In this document: positions 18,780 through 26,780 of the stretch, in pieces
How positions within the stretch are numbered: position 1 is the first letter of the stretch
Layout: each line of letters begins with the position of its first letter
Assembly (NCBI GenBank): GCA_018241525.1
Contig: JAFEDR010000009.1
Span: forward strand, 992,001-1,056,000
DNA from: Pseudomonadota bacterium
GTDB taxonomy: Bacteria; Pseudomonadota; Gammaproteobacteria; Steroidobacterales; Steroidobacteraceae
DNA: 64,000 nucleotides
Reading direction: 5' to 3'
Notes under the pieces: generated by a model
Told to the model about the DNA's origin: nothing
Seen by the model: only the letters and a program-made list of their open reading frames with translations
Databases searched by the model: none
Made by a program: the position numbers and the translations under genes

Positions 18780-18872
18780 CAGGCCTGTTCGCGGGGGCAC
18801 CCGCCACGCTACGCTTGACGGGCGGGCGGCCGGCGGCGGCGCCGCGCTCCGACCACAGACGCTGGAAGCCCC

Positions 18873-19595
18873 ATGACTGAATCCGCCACGCCTGCCTATC
18901 CCGTCGATGCGCTCAACCGCGTCAAGCGGCGCGCCGACCGCGGCCACTACGACCACGAGACCGTGCACCAGCTGCTCGATGCCGCAGCGCTCTGTCACGT
19001 GTCGTACGTGGTCGATGGCTGGCCGCTCTGCACGCCGACGCTCTTCTGGCGGGAGGGCAGCACGCTCTACTGGCACGGCAGCAACTCGAGCCGCATGCTG
19101 CGCGGCCTGTCGGAAGGCGAGCCGGCGTGCCTGGCGGTCACGCACTTCGACAGCCTCGTGCTCGCGCGCTGCGCCTTCAACCATTCCGCCGACTACCGTT
19201 CGGTGATGGCCTTCGGGCACGCGCGGCTGGTCGAGGATGCCACCGAGAAGGCGCGCGCCCTGACGATGATGGTGGATCGCTTCTTCCCGGGTCGCACCGC
19301 GCAGCTGCGACCCACCACCGAGCAGGAAATCAACGCGACCACCGTGGTCTACATGCCCATCGAGCGAGCCTCGGCGAAGGTCCGCGCACGCGGCGTCGTC
19401 GACGATGACGAGGACTACGCCCTGCCGGTCTACGCCGAGCGCCTGCCCGTGCGCCTCGTGATGGGTGCGCCGGAACCGTGCCCGCGGCTCCTGCCCGGGG
19501 TGGCCCGGCCTGCAAACCTCGCCGATTACCGGGACGCGCGGCCGCTCGAGGAGGCGGTCGCTGCGATGCACCACCTCGCCTACCCGACCGACTGA
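18873..19595 (+). CDS. PPOX-fold flavin-dependent protein (NimA/PhzG-like)
   Basis: 240 residues, start at 18873. The N-terminal half has the order seen in pyridoxamine-phosphate-oxidase-like split barrels: RVKRRADRGHYDHETVHQLLD, then CHVSYVVDGWPLCTPTLFWR and STLYWHGSNSSRML, followed by ACLAVTHFDSLVLARCAFNHSADYRSVMAFG, where the NYRSV/DYRSV element contacts FMN phosphate in this group. The function is oxidoreductase or flavin/haem binding; NimA-type members reduce nitroimidazoles, but the substrate here is unknown. No signal peptide. Two more proteins of this fold are encoded at 23915 and 24418. Confidence 0.85.
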   Translation: MTESATPAYPVDALNRVKRRADRGHYDHETVHQLLDAAALCHVSYVVDGWPLCTPTLFWREGSTLYWHGSNSSRMLRGLSEGEPACLAVTHFDSLVLARCAFNHSADYRSVMAFGHARLVEDATEKARALTMMVDRFFPGRTAQLRPTTEQEINATTVVYMPIERASAKVRARGVVDDDEDYALPVYAERLPVRLVMGAPEPCPRLLPGVARPANLADYRDARPLEEAVAAMHHLAYPTD

Positions 19596-19733
19596 CCTCG
19601 GGCGCCGCCGGCGCATCGATCGCCGCCGGGCGTACCATGCGGTGTTCGCCGGCCATGCGCCGGTGTCCGGTCGCGGCCCGGCGGCGCGACCGGGTGATCG
19701 TGTGCATGCCGGAGCTGCCAACAGGGGGTCGTC

Positions 19734-20135
19734 GTGATCAAGTCATCCTCTGCGCCGTACGCGGCGCTGCTGCTGCGCCTCGTGCTCGGCGCGCTGTTCC
19801 TCGCCCACGCCTGGCTCAAGGTCGCCGTATTCACCATCCCGGGGTTCGTCGGCTACTTCGCCTCACTCGGTTTCCCGGCGATCGTCGCCTACGCGGTGCT
19901 GGCAGCCGAGATCCTCGGTGGCCTCGCGCTGATCCTCGGTGTCTACGCCGCCTGGGTCGCGCTGCCGCTGGCGCTCGAGATGGCCGGTACGATCGTGCTC
20001 GTGCACGGCGCGAACGGCTGGCTGTTCACGAACAAGGGCGGCGGCTGGGAATACCCGGCGCTCTGGACGATCGCGCTGCTGGCGCTGTTCCTGCTCGGCG
20101 ACGGCGCCTATGCGCTGCGGCCGAGTAGGCGCTAG
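19734..20135 (+). CDS. DoxX family inner membrane protein
   Basis: 133 residues with a GTG start. Four hydrophobic segments (about 8-28, 45-68, 72-95, 103-125) and the sequence LRLVLGALFLAHAWLKV near the start plus YFASLGFPAIVAYAVLAAEILGGLALILG are typical of DoxX. These proteins sit in the inner membrane and are linked to thiol redox balance or quinone-related enzymes in several bacteria. The upstream neighbour is a PPOX-fold gene 138 bases away on the same strand. Function beyond the family is unknown. Confidence 0.9.
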   Translation: MIKSSSAPYAALLLRLVLGALFLAHAWLKVAVFTIPGFVGYFASLGFPAIVAYAVLAAEILGGLALILGVYAAWVALPLALEMAGTIVLVHGANGWLFTNKGGGWEYPALWTIALLALFLLGDGAYALRPSRR

Positions 20136-20324
20136 CAAGACTCAGACGGTCTGCACGGGCGATTTCCGCGCGGTACCCGCCACGGCTACCGCGAGATCGG
20201 CCGCGCGGATCCAGGTGCTCCGCCCGCGACGTTGCGCTCCGTCGGGAGGCCGAAAGCCGTCATCCGGATGGCCACCCTCGCGTCCGCGCGGGCGGCTAAG
20301 GTGGCCGTTCGGAACCAGCGCGAG

Positions 20325-20828
20325 TCACTTCGATTCGTAGACGACGTAGTACTTCGTGTAGCCGGGTGTCGTCCAACGGCCTTTCCAGCCCTTGTGGATG
20401 AACACCGCCTCGCCGGCGTGCACGTCCACCACGCTGCCGTCGGCGGAGGTCAGCTTGACGCTGCCCGTGAGGAAGTAACAGAACTCGTCCTCCGGATACG
20501 CCTCGATCGGCGTGTCGCTCGGGCCCGCCTGATAGGCGCCCGCCGACATCTTGCCGTCCTTGGACTTCAGCATCACGACGTCGGTCGTCGGTCCGTCGGC
20601 GCCGTTCTCGTGCACCGCGTCCTTACGCTTGAAGACGGGACCTGCGGCCTCGGCGGCCGTGAGCTTGACCGGCTTCGGCGCGCTGTCGGCGCGGACGGCG
20701 AGCGGCGCGAGGGCGCCGACCGCGAGCGCGGCGAGTGCCGCGCGCCGCAGCAGCTGCACGCCCTCGCGCAGCAGCCGTTCACGGCGGGGCGAGCTGGACA
20801 TGGAAACGGTGCGGGTCGTGTCGCTCAT
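20325..20828 (-). CDS. Exported cupin-domain protein
   Basis: 167 residues from the ATG at 20828, preceded by AGGAG. The N-terminus has SPRRERLLREGVQLLRRAAL followed by the hydrophobic stretch LAALAVGALAPLAVRA; an SPRRxRLL sequence before a hydrophobic core suggests a Tat rather than Sec signal, which would fit a metal cofactor loaded in the cytoplasm. The mature domain is a small cupin of the DUF861/cupin_3 type: YPEDEFCYFLTGSVKLTSADG, VDVHAGEAVFIHKGWKGRW and a final strand YYVVYESK. Metal-ligand histidines typical of large cupins are few. The function may be sugar or small-acid binding; not assignable. Confidence 0.8.
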   Translation of the reverse strand: MSDTTRTVSMSSSPRRERLLREGVQLLRRAALAALAVGALAPLAVRADSAPKPVKLTAAEAAGPVFKRKDAVHENGADGPTTDVVMLKSKDGKMSAGAYQAGPSDTPIEAYPEDEFCYFLTGSVKLTSADGSVVDVHAGEAVFIHKGWKGRWTTPGYTKYYVVYESK

Positions 20829-20904
20829 CCGGGGGCTCCTGCGTCGGTGGGCATCGGGACGGCCGATCATACGACGGCAGCGCACCAGGTGGAGGCGGCG
20901 CCGA

Positions 20905-21837
20905 CTAGCGATGCAGGTCGAGGTCCCAGGTCTGCCCGGTCAGCTCCTGCCCGAACGACCGGTGCCGCTCCTCGGCTACAAGCCGGAAGCCGAGCGCCTG
21001 ATAGATCCGCCGGGCGGCGTTCAGCACGTCGTTGGTCCAGAGCGTGAGCGTGGCGTAACCGCGCGCACGCGCGCCCTCGATGCAGGCCTCGACCAGTCGC
21101 TTGCCGAGCCCCGTCCCGCGCGCCGACGGCTCGACGTACAGGAGCCGCAAGCGTCCCGCGCCGCTCTGATCGCGAACGAGGAACACCGAGCCGAGGACCT
21201 CGCCGTCACGTTCCGCGATCCACGAGCCATCGGTCGCCGGATCAAACGAGGTGACGAACTCGGACAGGATCTTGGCGACCAGGGCCTCGTAAGTTCCGTC
21301 CCAGCCGTATTCCTCGGCATAGAGCATCCCCTGCCGGCGGGTGATCCAGCCGACGTCGCCGATCGCGAGTGGCCGCAATGAAATCGCCGAGGCGGACTCA
21401 CGGCGGAGCGTGCAACGGACGCGATCGAGCGCCGCCACGACCGACCGGCGTTCGGCGTCCGCGAGTCCGGCGAGCATGCCCTCGACCTGGTTCACCGCGG
21501 CGGCGTCGAGCGGCGCGAAAGCGGCCCGCCCCGCCGCCGTGAGCTGCAGGGATTGGCGGCGACGGTCGCCCGCCTCGGCGCGCCGTGTGAGCCAGCGGCG
21601 GCCGCGGAACTTCGCGAGGATGCGGCTCAGGTACGCGACGTCGACGTCGAGGTCGCGAGCGATCTCGCCGGCCGTGGCCTTGCCGCGCGCGGCCAGCTCG
21701 TACAGCACGCGAGACTCGGTGAGGTTGAGGCCGCTCTCGAGGTAGCGCTGGCGCAGCAGGCCGAGCCGCCCGGTATAGAACCGGTTGAACTCGCGAATGG
21801 CCTCGACGTCGGGCCGGGGGGCGGACCGGGTCTTCAT
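20905..21837 (-). CDS. MarR-type regulator fused to GNAT acetyltransferase
   Basis: 310 residues from the ATG at 21837. Residues 1 to about 145 are a MarR winged helix (LTESRVLYELAARGKATAGE, then LDVDVAYLSRILAKFRGR and the wing RAEAGDRRRQSLQLTAAGRA). Residues about 150-310 are a GNAT domain with the acetyl-CoA loop RGTGLGKRLVEACIEGARA and a terminal YQALGFRLVAEE. MarR-GNAT fusions are known bifunctional proteins thought to sense a small molecule and acetylate it or a related compound. A perfect palindrome (21857-21875) lies 20 bases upstream of the start and probably binds this protein itself. The downstream gene order is separate; upstream is the amine-oxidase-like gene on the same strand. 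Confidence 0.9.
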   Translation of the reverse strand: MKTRSAPRPDVEAIREFNRFYTGRLGLLRQRYLESGLNLTESRVLYELAARGKATAGEIARDLDVDVAYLSRILAKFRGRRWLTRRAEAGDRRRQSLQLTAAGRAAFAPLDAAAVNQVEGMLAGLADAERRSVVAALDRVRCTLRRESASAISLRPLAIGDVGWITRRQGMLYAEEYGWDGTYEALVAKILSEFVTSFDPATDGSWIAERDGEVLGSVFLVRDQSGAGRLRLLYVEPSARGTGLGKRLVEACIEGARARGYATLTLWTNDVLNAARRIYQALGFRLVAEERHRSFGQELTGQTWDLDLHR

Positions 21838-21856
21838 GGACCGATCCTTGCGCAGA

Positions 21857-21875
21857 TACTTGACAGAGTCAAGTA
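21857..21875 (-). promoter_or_regulatory. Palindromic operator upstream of the MarR-GNAT gene
   Basis: TACTTGAC-AGA-GTCAAGTA, a perfect 8-base inverted repeat with a 3-base centre. Read on the minus strand it overlaps AAGTAT, a plausible -10 element, and ends 20 bases before the ATG at 21837, leaving room for the AAGGATCGG ribosome site. Its size, symmetry and position suit autorepression by the MarR domain. Confidence 0.65.
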
Positions 21876-21907
21876 ATCGGTCGACACCCCGGCGACGTGG
21901 ACGCGGG

Positions 21908-23752
21908 TCAGCCCAGCAGTTCGCCGACCGCGCGGTGCGCCTCGCGGATCGCGACGTCGGTGTACGCATCCCAGCCGGAGTCCGAGTTCGCGATCGCGAT
22001 CCGGCCAAGCCGCCGCCGGGCGAGTGCCTGCAGCGCCGGCTGCTTCGCCGCATCGTCCCAGAGCGGGTCCGGCGTGTAGGCATAGCCGTGCGGCCAGCGG
22101 TTGACCGTGATGGCAGCAACGTCGCGATCGAACTCGAAGCCCCCGGGGCCGAGCATGCGGCCGAGCTCGTCGCGCATCGGCCCCTCGAAGTCCGCGAAGC
22201 TCATCTGCAGTAGTCGGGCACGTCCGGCCCGGAACTGCTCGCGCATCCCGAGTCCCTGGTTGGGTGCAGTCGGTACGTACTGCAGGTGGATGCAGATCGG
22301 CTGGCCGGGATCCGCGGCAAAATGGTAGTCGCCGAGGCTGACCGGGAAGTCGAGACTGGCGTCGTACATGCCGCCCGGGTTCAGGACGTGGGCGACACCG
22401 AGCTTTTCCCAGGCGCGCCAGTTGCGGACCGCGACGGTGGCATAGACGAGCGGTGCGCGCACGTTCTGAGCGAGCGCGGCACGCTGTTCCGCGCCGAGCT
22501 CGGGTGCCAGATAGGGCATCACGCAGTGGTAGCAGGCGAGTACCGCGTGCTGCGCGCGCACCCGGTGCAGGGTGCCGCCGCGGACGTAGGCAGCCTCCAC
22601 CGCCCCGCCCGCATTGCGCACCTCGACCGCCGTCGCGCCGAGGCGGATCCGGCAGTGCTGGGTACGCGAGTCGAGCGCATCGTAGTCGATCCGTGCGGTG
22701 ACGATGTCCTCCATGGTCGTGCCGGGCGCCGCGCCGGGCACGAGGCGCCGCACGAGCAGTCGTGCGATCGAGGCATTGCCGTCCGGGAAATGATAGATGT
22801 ACGGCTCCTGGAACTCCTCCGGCGTGCCATGGCGCAGCGACTGGCAACCCGGCAGCTCCAGGGCATTGCTGACCGACACCGCATCGATGCCGACCGCCCA
22901 CAGGCCGTGCGTGCGGTTCTCGAGCACGCGGACCACGTCGTCGTTGGCCTGCCAGTAGCGGCGGATGAAGTCGCGGTAGCTCGTGTGCTCGGCCACCTGC
23001 CGCCGCTCCGCAGCCGAGAGGCCGGCGAGCACGTCGCGCGGCGAGGTGTGCATCTCGAGCAGCGTCGCGCGCGCGGCCGCGTCCACCGGATACTGCGCCA
23101 GCACCTCGCGCAGCGGCTCGACCAGCGCCTGCAGGTCGGCGTAGCTGTCCCAGCGCGCGTACGGCTCGCGCACCAGCCGGTCGACACCGAACGCCTCGCG
23201 CTTGAAGAACGTGGCTCGGCACATGTCGCGCCGCGCATACTCGGTCCGATCGTAGGCCCTGGCGAACCGCTCGACGTCGACGCCCAGGTCGCGCAGCAGC
23301 CGCGCCGGGACGCCCTGGTAGCGGCGCTTCGGCGAGTCGATCGACTGCGTACCGCCGTAGCCGATCAGCAGCCGTCCGTCGACCGTGAACTCGTTGCGCT
23401 TCGCGTGGCCGCCGAAGTCGTCGTTCGTCTCGAGCACCAGCACGCGCGCAGCCGGCCGGTGCCGGCGGTAGTAGTAGGCGGCCGCCAGACCGCTGATGCC
23501 GCCGCCCACCACGACGAGCTCGTACTCCTCCTCGACCGCCAGCTTCGAGGCATCGAAGCGCTGCCCGTCGCGCAGCGCGTGCGCGACCTCGAACGAGCCC
23601 GGGTGCGATCCGCGAAGCCCATAGCGTCGTGGCGGATAGAGGGCATCGGCCGCGACCTCCGGCAGCGCCTCCACCGGGCCCGATGCAAGGACTCCCGCGA
23701 CGCCGACGGCGACGCCGTTGATGAAGTCGCGACGCGTGATGCCATCGGTCAT
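21908..23752 (-). CDS. Tat-exported FAD amine oxidoreductase, spermidine dehydrogenase-like
   Basis: 614 residues from the ATG at 23752. The N-terminus MTDGITRRDFINGVAVGVAG is a clear twin-arginine signal. The FAD-binding dinucleotide motif ELVVVGGGISGLAAAYYYRR is at about 75-94, followed by LVLETNDDFGGHAKRNEF, the GxxHxxN-type region of the spermidine dehydrogenase branch. Later elements include GWDAYTDVAIREAHRAVGEL at the C-terminus, where amine oxidases close the FAD site. Pseudomonas SpdH-type enzymes oxidise spermidine in the periplasm; a different polyamine or bulky amine is possible. It is divergent from two flavin split-barrel genes and precedes the MarR-GNAT gene by 70 bases, so the regulator may respond to an amine. 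Confidence 0.85.
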   Translation of the reverse strand: MTDGITRRDFINGVAVGVAGVLASGPVEALPEVAADALYPPRRYGLRGSHPGSFEVAHALRDGQRFDASKLAVEEEYELVVVGGGISGLAAAYYYRRHRPAARVLVLETNDDFGGHAKRNEFTVDGRLLIGYGGTQSIDSPKRRYQGVPARLLRDLGVDVERFARAYDRTEYARRDMCRATFFKREAFGVDRLVREPYARWDSYADLQALVEPLREVLAQYPVDAAARATLLEMHTSPRDVLAGLSAAERRQVAEHTSYRDFIRRYWQANDDVVRVLENRTHGLWAVGIDAVSVSNALELPGCQSLRHGTPEEFQEPYIYHFPDGNASIARLLVRRLVPGAAPGTTMEDIVTARIDYDALDSRTQHCRIRLGATAVEVRNAGGAVEAAYVRGGTLHRVRAQHAVLACYHCVMPYLAPELGAEQRAALAQNVRAPLVYATVAVRNWRAWEKLGVAHVLNPGGMYDASLDFPVSLGDYHFAADPGQPICIHLQYVPTAPNQGLGMREQFRAGRARLLQMSFADFEGPMRDELGRMLGPGGFEFDRDVAAITVNRWPHGYAYTPDPLWDDAAKQPALQALARRRLGRIAIANSDSGWDAYTDVAIREAHRAVGELLG

Positions 23753-23914
23753 GCCGAACGTCCCGGAAGCGGCGCGGAGTGCGCCCGTGAGCCCGAACGA
23801 TCCCACACCCGCTCGCGGCAGACAACGCCTACGGCGGCCGCGCACCCACGCGCGGTCCTCCTTAAGGCGCGCAGCGCTTCCGGCGTGCGGTGCCGTCGCA
23901 TAAGCTGGCACGCC

Positions 23915-24421
23915 ATGAGCCGCACGCCCACGACCCTCGATGCCGATACGGCGGCGTTCATCCAGCGCCGCGTATCGATTTGCGCCGCCGGCCGCAATGC
24001 GGCCAACGAACCGACCGCGGCGCGGGCGTACGGCTGCCGGGTGTCGGCCGACCGCTCGACTCTGACCGTCTATGTGCTGCGCTCGCAGGCGACCGCGCTG
24101 ATCGACGCCGTCGAGGCGAACGGCCAGGTCGCGGTCGTCTTCAGCCGGCCGACGACCAATCGCACGATCCAGCTGAAGGGCAGCGACGCGCGCGTTCGCC
24201 GCGGCGAGGCGGGTGATGTGCAGGCCATCGCCGAATGGGTGGGCTCGTTCGTCGTCGAGGTCGCCGAGCTCGGCTTCAACGCGCCGTTCGTGCACGCAGT
24301 TTGCGCGACGCAGCCGGGCGACGTGGTTGCGATCACGTTCACGCCGACCGACGGCTTCGCGCAGACACCGGGCCCTGGCGCCGGGGCGCGGCTCGAGCCG
24401 GCCAGGGCCGCCTCACCATGA
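23915..24421 (+). CDS. PPOX-fold flavin-binding protein
   Basis: 168 residues from the ATG at 23915. The pattern CAAGRNAANEPTAARAYGCRV, then LTVYVLRSQATALIDAVEAN and QVAVVFSRPTTNRTIQLKG is that of short pyridoxamine-phosphate-oxidase-like split barrels. The Arg/Thr-rich strand RTIQLKG is where FMN phosphate contacts occur in relatives. Its stop overlaps the start of the next gene (ATGA at 24418-24421), so the two are translationally coupled. A role in electron transfer to, or signal input for, the PPOX-GAF protein is inferred from coupling only. Confidence 0.8.
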   Translation: MSRTPTTLDADTAAFIQRRVSICAAGRNAANEPTAARAYGCRVSADRSTLTVYVLRSQATALIDAVEANGQVAVVFSRPTTNRTIQLKGSDARVRRGEAGDVQAIAEWVGSFVVEVAELGFNAPFVHAVCATQPGDVVAITFTPTDGFAQTPGPGAGARLEPARAASP

Positions 24422-25755
24422 TCGCGCTCAGCTCGCTGCGCAATCTCATGGACGGCGTCGTGCCGTCGACGGTCGCGACCTGCGACCCCGACGGCACCCC
24501 GAACGTGAGCTTCGTGTCGCAGCTGCACTACGTGGACGAGACGCACGTCGCGCTCTCGTTCCAGTTCTTCAGCAAGACCCGCCGCAACGTGCTCGCCAAC
24601 CCGCGCGCCGCAGTCGTCGCGCTCGATCCGCAGACCGGCATCCAGTACCGGTTCGCGCTCGAGTACCTGCGGACCGAGACCGAGGGACCGCTGTTCGAGT
24701 CGATGAAGGCGAAGCTCGCCGGCATCGCCTCGCACGAGGGAATGTCGGACGTATTCCGGCTGCAGGGCTCGGATCTGTACCGGGTTCTCGACATCGAGCG
24801 CCTGCCCGGCGGCGAAGTCGCCGCCCCGGCCCGGCCGTCGCTGCTGCCGGCGGTGCGGGCGGTAGCCGAGCGCGTGGCGCGCTGCACCGACCTCGCCACC
24901 TTGCTCGACGAAGTGCTGTCGGCCCTCGAGTCGATTCTCGACATCCGCCACGCGATGGTGCTGCTCACCGAGGCACGCGACGAGCAGCTCTACACGGTCG
25001 CGAGCCGCGGCTACGAGCGCTCCGGCATCGGCGCCGAGATCGCCTTCGGCGACGGGGTGATCGGCGTCGCGGCGCGGGCGCGAACGCCGATCCGCCTGAC
25101 GCACGCGGCCGCCGAGTATTCCTACGGGCGCGCGGTTCGCGAGCACGCTGCCGCGGGCGGCTTCGTCGCCGGGCTGACGACCCAGATCCCGTTCGCCGGG
25201 CTCGAGCGTGCGGGCAGCCAGCTCGCGGTGCCGATCACCGCCGGTGGCCAGTTGCTCGGCGTACTCTACGTCGAGAGCCCCGAGGAGCAGCGCTTCCGCT
25301 ACGACGACGAGGACGCCCTGGTGACGATCGCCGCGCAGTTCGGCGTCGCGATCCGGCTGCTGCAGCAGGCCGAGGAGCGCGAGGAGGTCGCCAGCGCCGG
25401 TGTCCCCAGCCGGCCGCGGGAGTCCGGGGCGCCGGCGAGCGTGCGGCACTACCGCGAGAACGACAGCGTGTTCGTCGGTGACGACTACCTGATCAAGGGG
25501 GTCGCCGGCGCGATCCTATGGAAGCTGCTGCGCGACTACGCCGCGAGCGGCCGCACCGAGTTCACCAACCGCGAGCTCCGGCTCGATCCGGCCATCCGGC
25601 TGCCGGAGCTCTCGGAGAACCTCGAGGCGCGGCTGATCCTGCTGCAGCGCCGGCTGGTCGAGCGCTGTGCGTTCGTGCGGCTGGACCGCAGCGAGCGCGG
25701 CCGCGTGCGACTCGTCGTCACGCGGCCGCTGCAGCTCACGGAAGCCGGCGCGTGA
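24418..25755 (+). CDS. PPOX-GAF fusion protein with C-terminal winged-helix-like domain
   Basis: 445 residues starting at 24418 inside the stop of the previous gene. Residues 1 to about 135 are a PPOX-like split barrel (PSTVATCDPDGTPNVSFVSQ, SFQFFSKTRRNVLANPRAAV). Residues about 150-320 form a GAF domain (LDEVLSALESILDIRHAMVL, ending LLGVLYVESPEEQRFRYDDE). Residues about 345-440 form a compact domain (DSVFVGDDYLIKGVAGAILW, later RTEFTNRELRLDPAIRLP) that looks like a winged helix or dimer domain. Fusion of a flavin/haem-binding barrel to GAF suggests a cytoplasmic redox or gas sensor that regulates something through its C-terminus. It converges on a hemerythrin gene 13 bases away. The exact output is unknown. 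Confidence 0.8.
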   Translation: MIALSSLRNLMDGVVPSTVATCDPDGTPNVSFVSQLHYVDETHVALSFQFFSKTRRNVLANPRAAVVALDPQTGIQYRFALEYLRTETEGPLFESMKAKLAGIASHEGMSDVFRLQGSDLYRVLDIERLPGGEVAAPARPSLLPAVRAVAERVARCTDLATLLDEVLSALESILDIRHAMVLLTEARDEQLYTVASRGYERSGIGAEIAFGDGVIGVAARARTPIRLTHAAAEYSYGRAVREHAAAGGFVAGLTTQIPFAGLERAGSQLAVPITAGGQLLGVLYVESPEEQRFRYDDEDALVTIAAQFGVAIRLLQQAEEREEVASAGVPSRPRESGAPASVRHYRENDSVFVGDDYLIKGVAGAILWKLLRDYAASGRTEFTNRELRLDPAIRLPELSENLEARLILLQRRLVERCAFVRLDRSERGRVRLVVTRPLQLTEAGA

Positions 25756-25768
25756 GCGCGCGCTCCGC

Positions 25769-26491
25769 TCAGGCGAGGGCGGCGCGGAGCTTCGCGCGCC
25801 CCGCATCGTCCAGCTGCGGCAGCAACCCGTCGAGCAGGCCTGCGAACGCCGCCGGCGGCAGCTTGCGGCGCACGTCGAGCAGCAGCATGGCGCGCTCCAC
25901 CGGGGTGTTCGCAACGACCATCCAGCGCAGGTAGCGCGCCAGCACCTCCGGCGGGATCGACGCCACGATGCGCTCGGTGATGCCGGCGAGCTCCGCATCG
26001 CTGTGCGTCGCCCACAGCACGGCGTTGTTCTCGGTTTCCTCGATGTTCATGTGCAGCAGGTCCTCGGCCATGAACACCGCGAAGCGCCGGTACAGGCACA
26101 GCGCGGCGGCACGCCGCGCGGCGCCCTGGCTGGACTCCACTTCGGCGCAGGCCGCGAGGATGCGTTCGAAGGCGACGGCATGCGTGCGGTGGTCACCGGC
26201 GGCGTGCTGCGTCGAGCCAGGTGCACGGGCCTCCATCGCGGGATGCACGTAGGTGTCCTCCTTCGCCAGGTGCCCCTCACTCAGCAGGACCACCTGGCGG
26301 ACCTGGTCGAGTACGCGTCGGGTCTCCGGCTCGTCGCTCGGATCCATGCGGCCCAGGGTCGCCAGCGTGTCGGCAAGCAGGGCGCGCAGGGCCTTGTGGA
26401 TCACGAGGTAGGTGTCGAAGCGTCCGGCAGCGGGCTCGGGCTCGGGCGCGGTCGTGGGGGTGGTGCGGATTTCTGCAGGGGCGGCGGCCAC
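25769..26491 (-). CDS. Hemerythrin HHE-domain protein
   Basis: 240 residues from a GTG at 26491 with GAGGAG upstream. The di-iron ligands are arranged as in hemerythrin-like proteins: His in IHKALRALL (about 32), HLAKEDTYVHPAME (about 75-88), His in GDHRTHAVAFERIL (about 100), and the late LLHMNIEETENNAV, giving His and Glu near 146-151. The C-terminal third (LARYLRWMVVANTPVERAML) is helical and longer than a bare HHE domain. Likely roles are oxygen, NO or iron sensing or storage in the cytoplasm. It converges on the PPOX-GAF gene. An AT-rich promoter region lies about 120 bases upstream of the start. Confidence 0.9.
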   Translation of the reverse strand: MAAAPAEIRTTPTTAPEPEPAAGRFDTYLVIHKALRALLADTLATLGRMDPSDEPETRRVLDQVRQVVLLSEGHLAKEDTYVHPAMEARAPGSTQHAAGDHRTHAVAFERILAACAEVESSQGAARRAAALCLYRRFAVFMAEDLLHMNIEETENNAVLWATHSDAELAGITERIVASIPPEVLARYLRWMVVANTPVERAMLLLDVRRKLPPAAFAGLLDGLLPQLDDAGRAKLRAALA

Positions 26492-26608
26492 GGTCTACTC
26501 CTCGGTCCCCGCGGGGCCTCGCGGACATCGCGGACCCGGTGGCGGGATGGAGTCAGTATCCCGGGGCGCACCCGGACGCATTCGGAAGTGCTCGCTAACG
26601 GCATCCTA

Positions 26609-26623
26609 AAGTTTTACTAACTT
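26609..26623. promoter_or_regulatory. AT-rich inverted repeat in the hemerythrin / HExxE intergenic region
   Basis: AAGTT-TTACT-AACTT, 5-base arms, sits in the most AT-rich spot of the 289-base divergent intergenic region. It could be part of the hemerythrin promoter or a regulator site. No consensus is matched with certainty. Confidence 0.25.
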
Positions 26624-26780
26624 GCCGCGGGATGCGATGAATGCGCCGCCAGGCTCGCCGCCAAGCGCCCACCCGCCGGACCTGCCACACTCCCCTCGAG
26701 GACGATCGGCTGCGCCCGCCGTGAGCCGGGATGTGGCGCCGGTCGCGTGATCGAGGGACCGATCCCGGGAGGCAGCGCGC

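Noticed and set aside
22286..23914. Plus-strand coding upstream of the PPOX gene at 23915
   Set aside because: This part is antisense to the Tat-exported flavoenzyme; the PPOX similarity begins only at the ATG at 23915.
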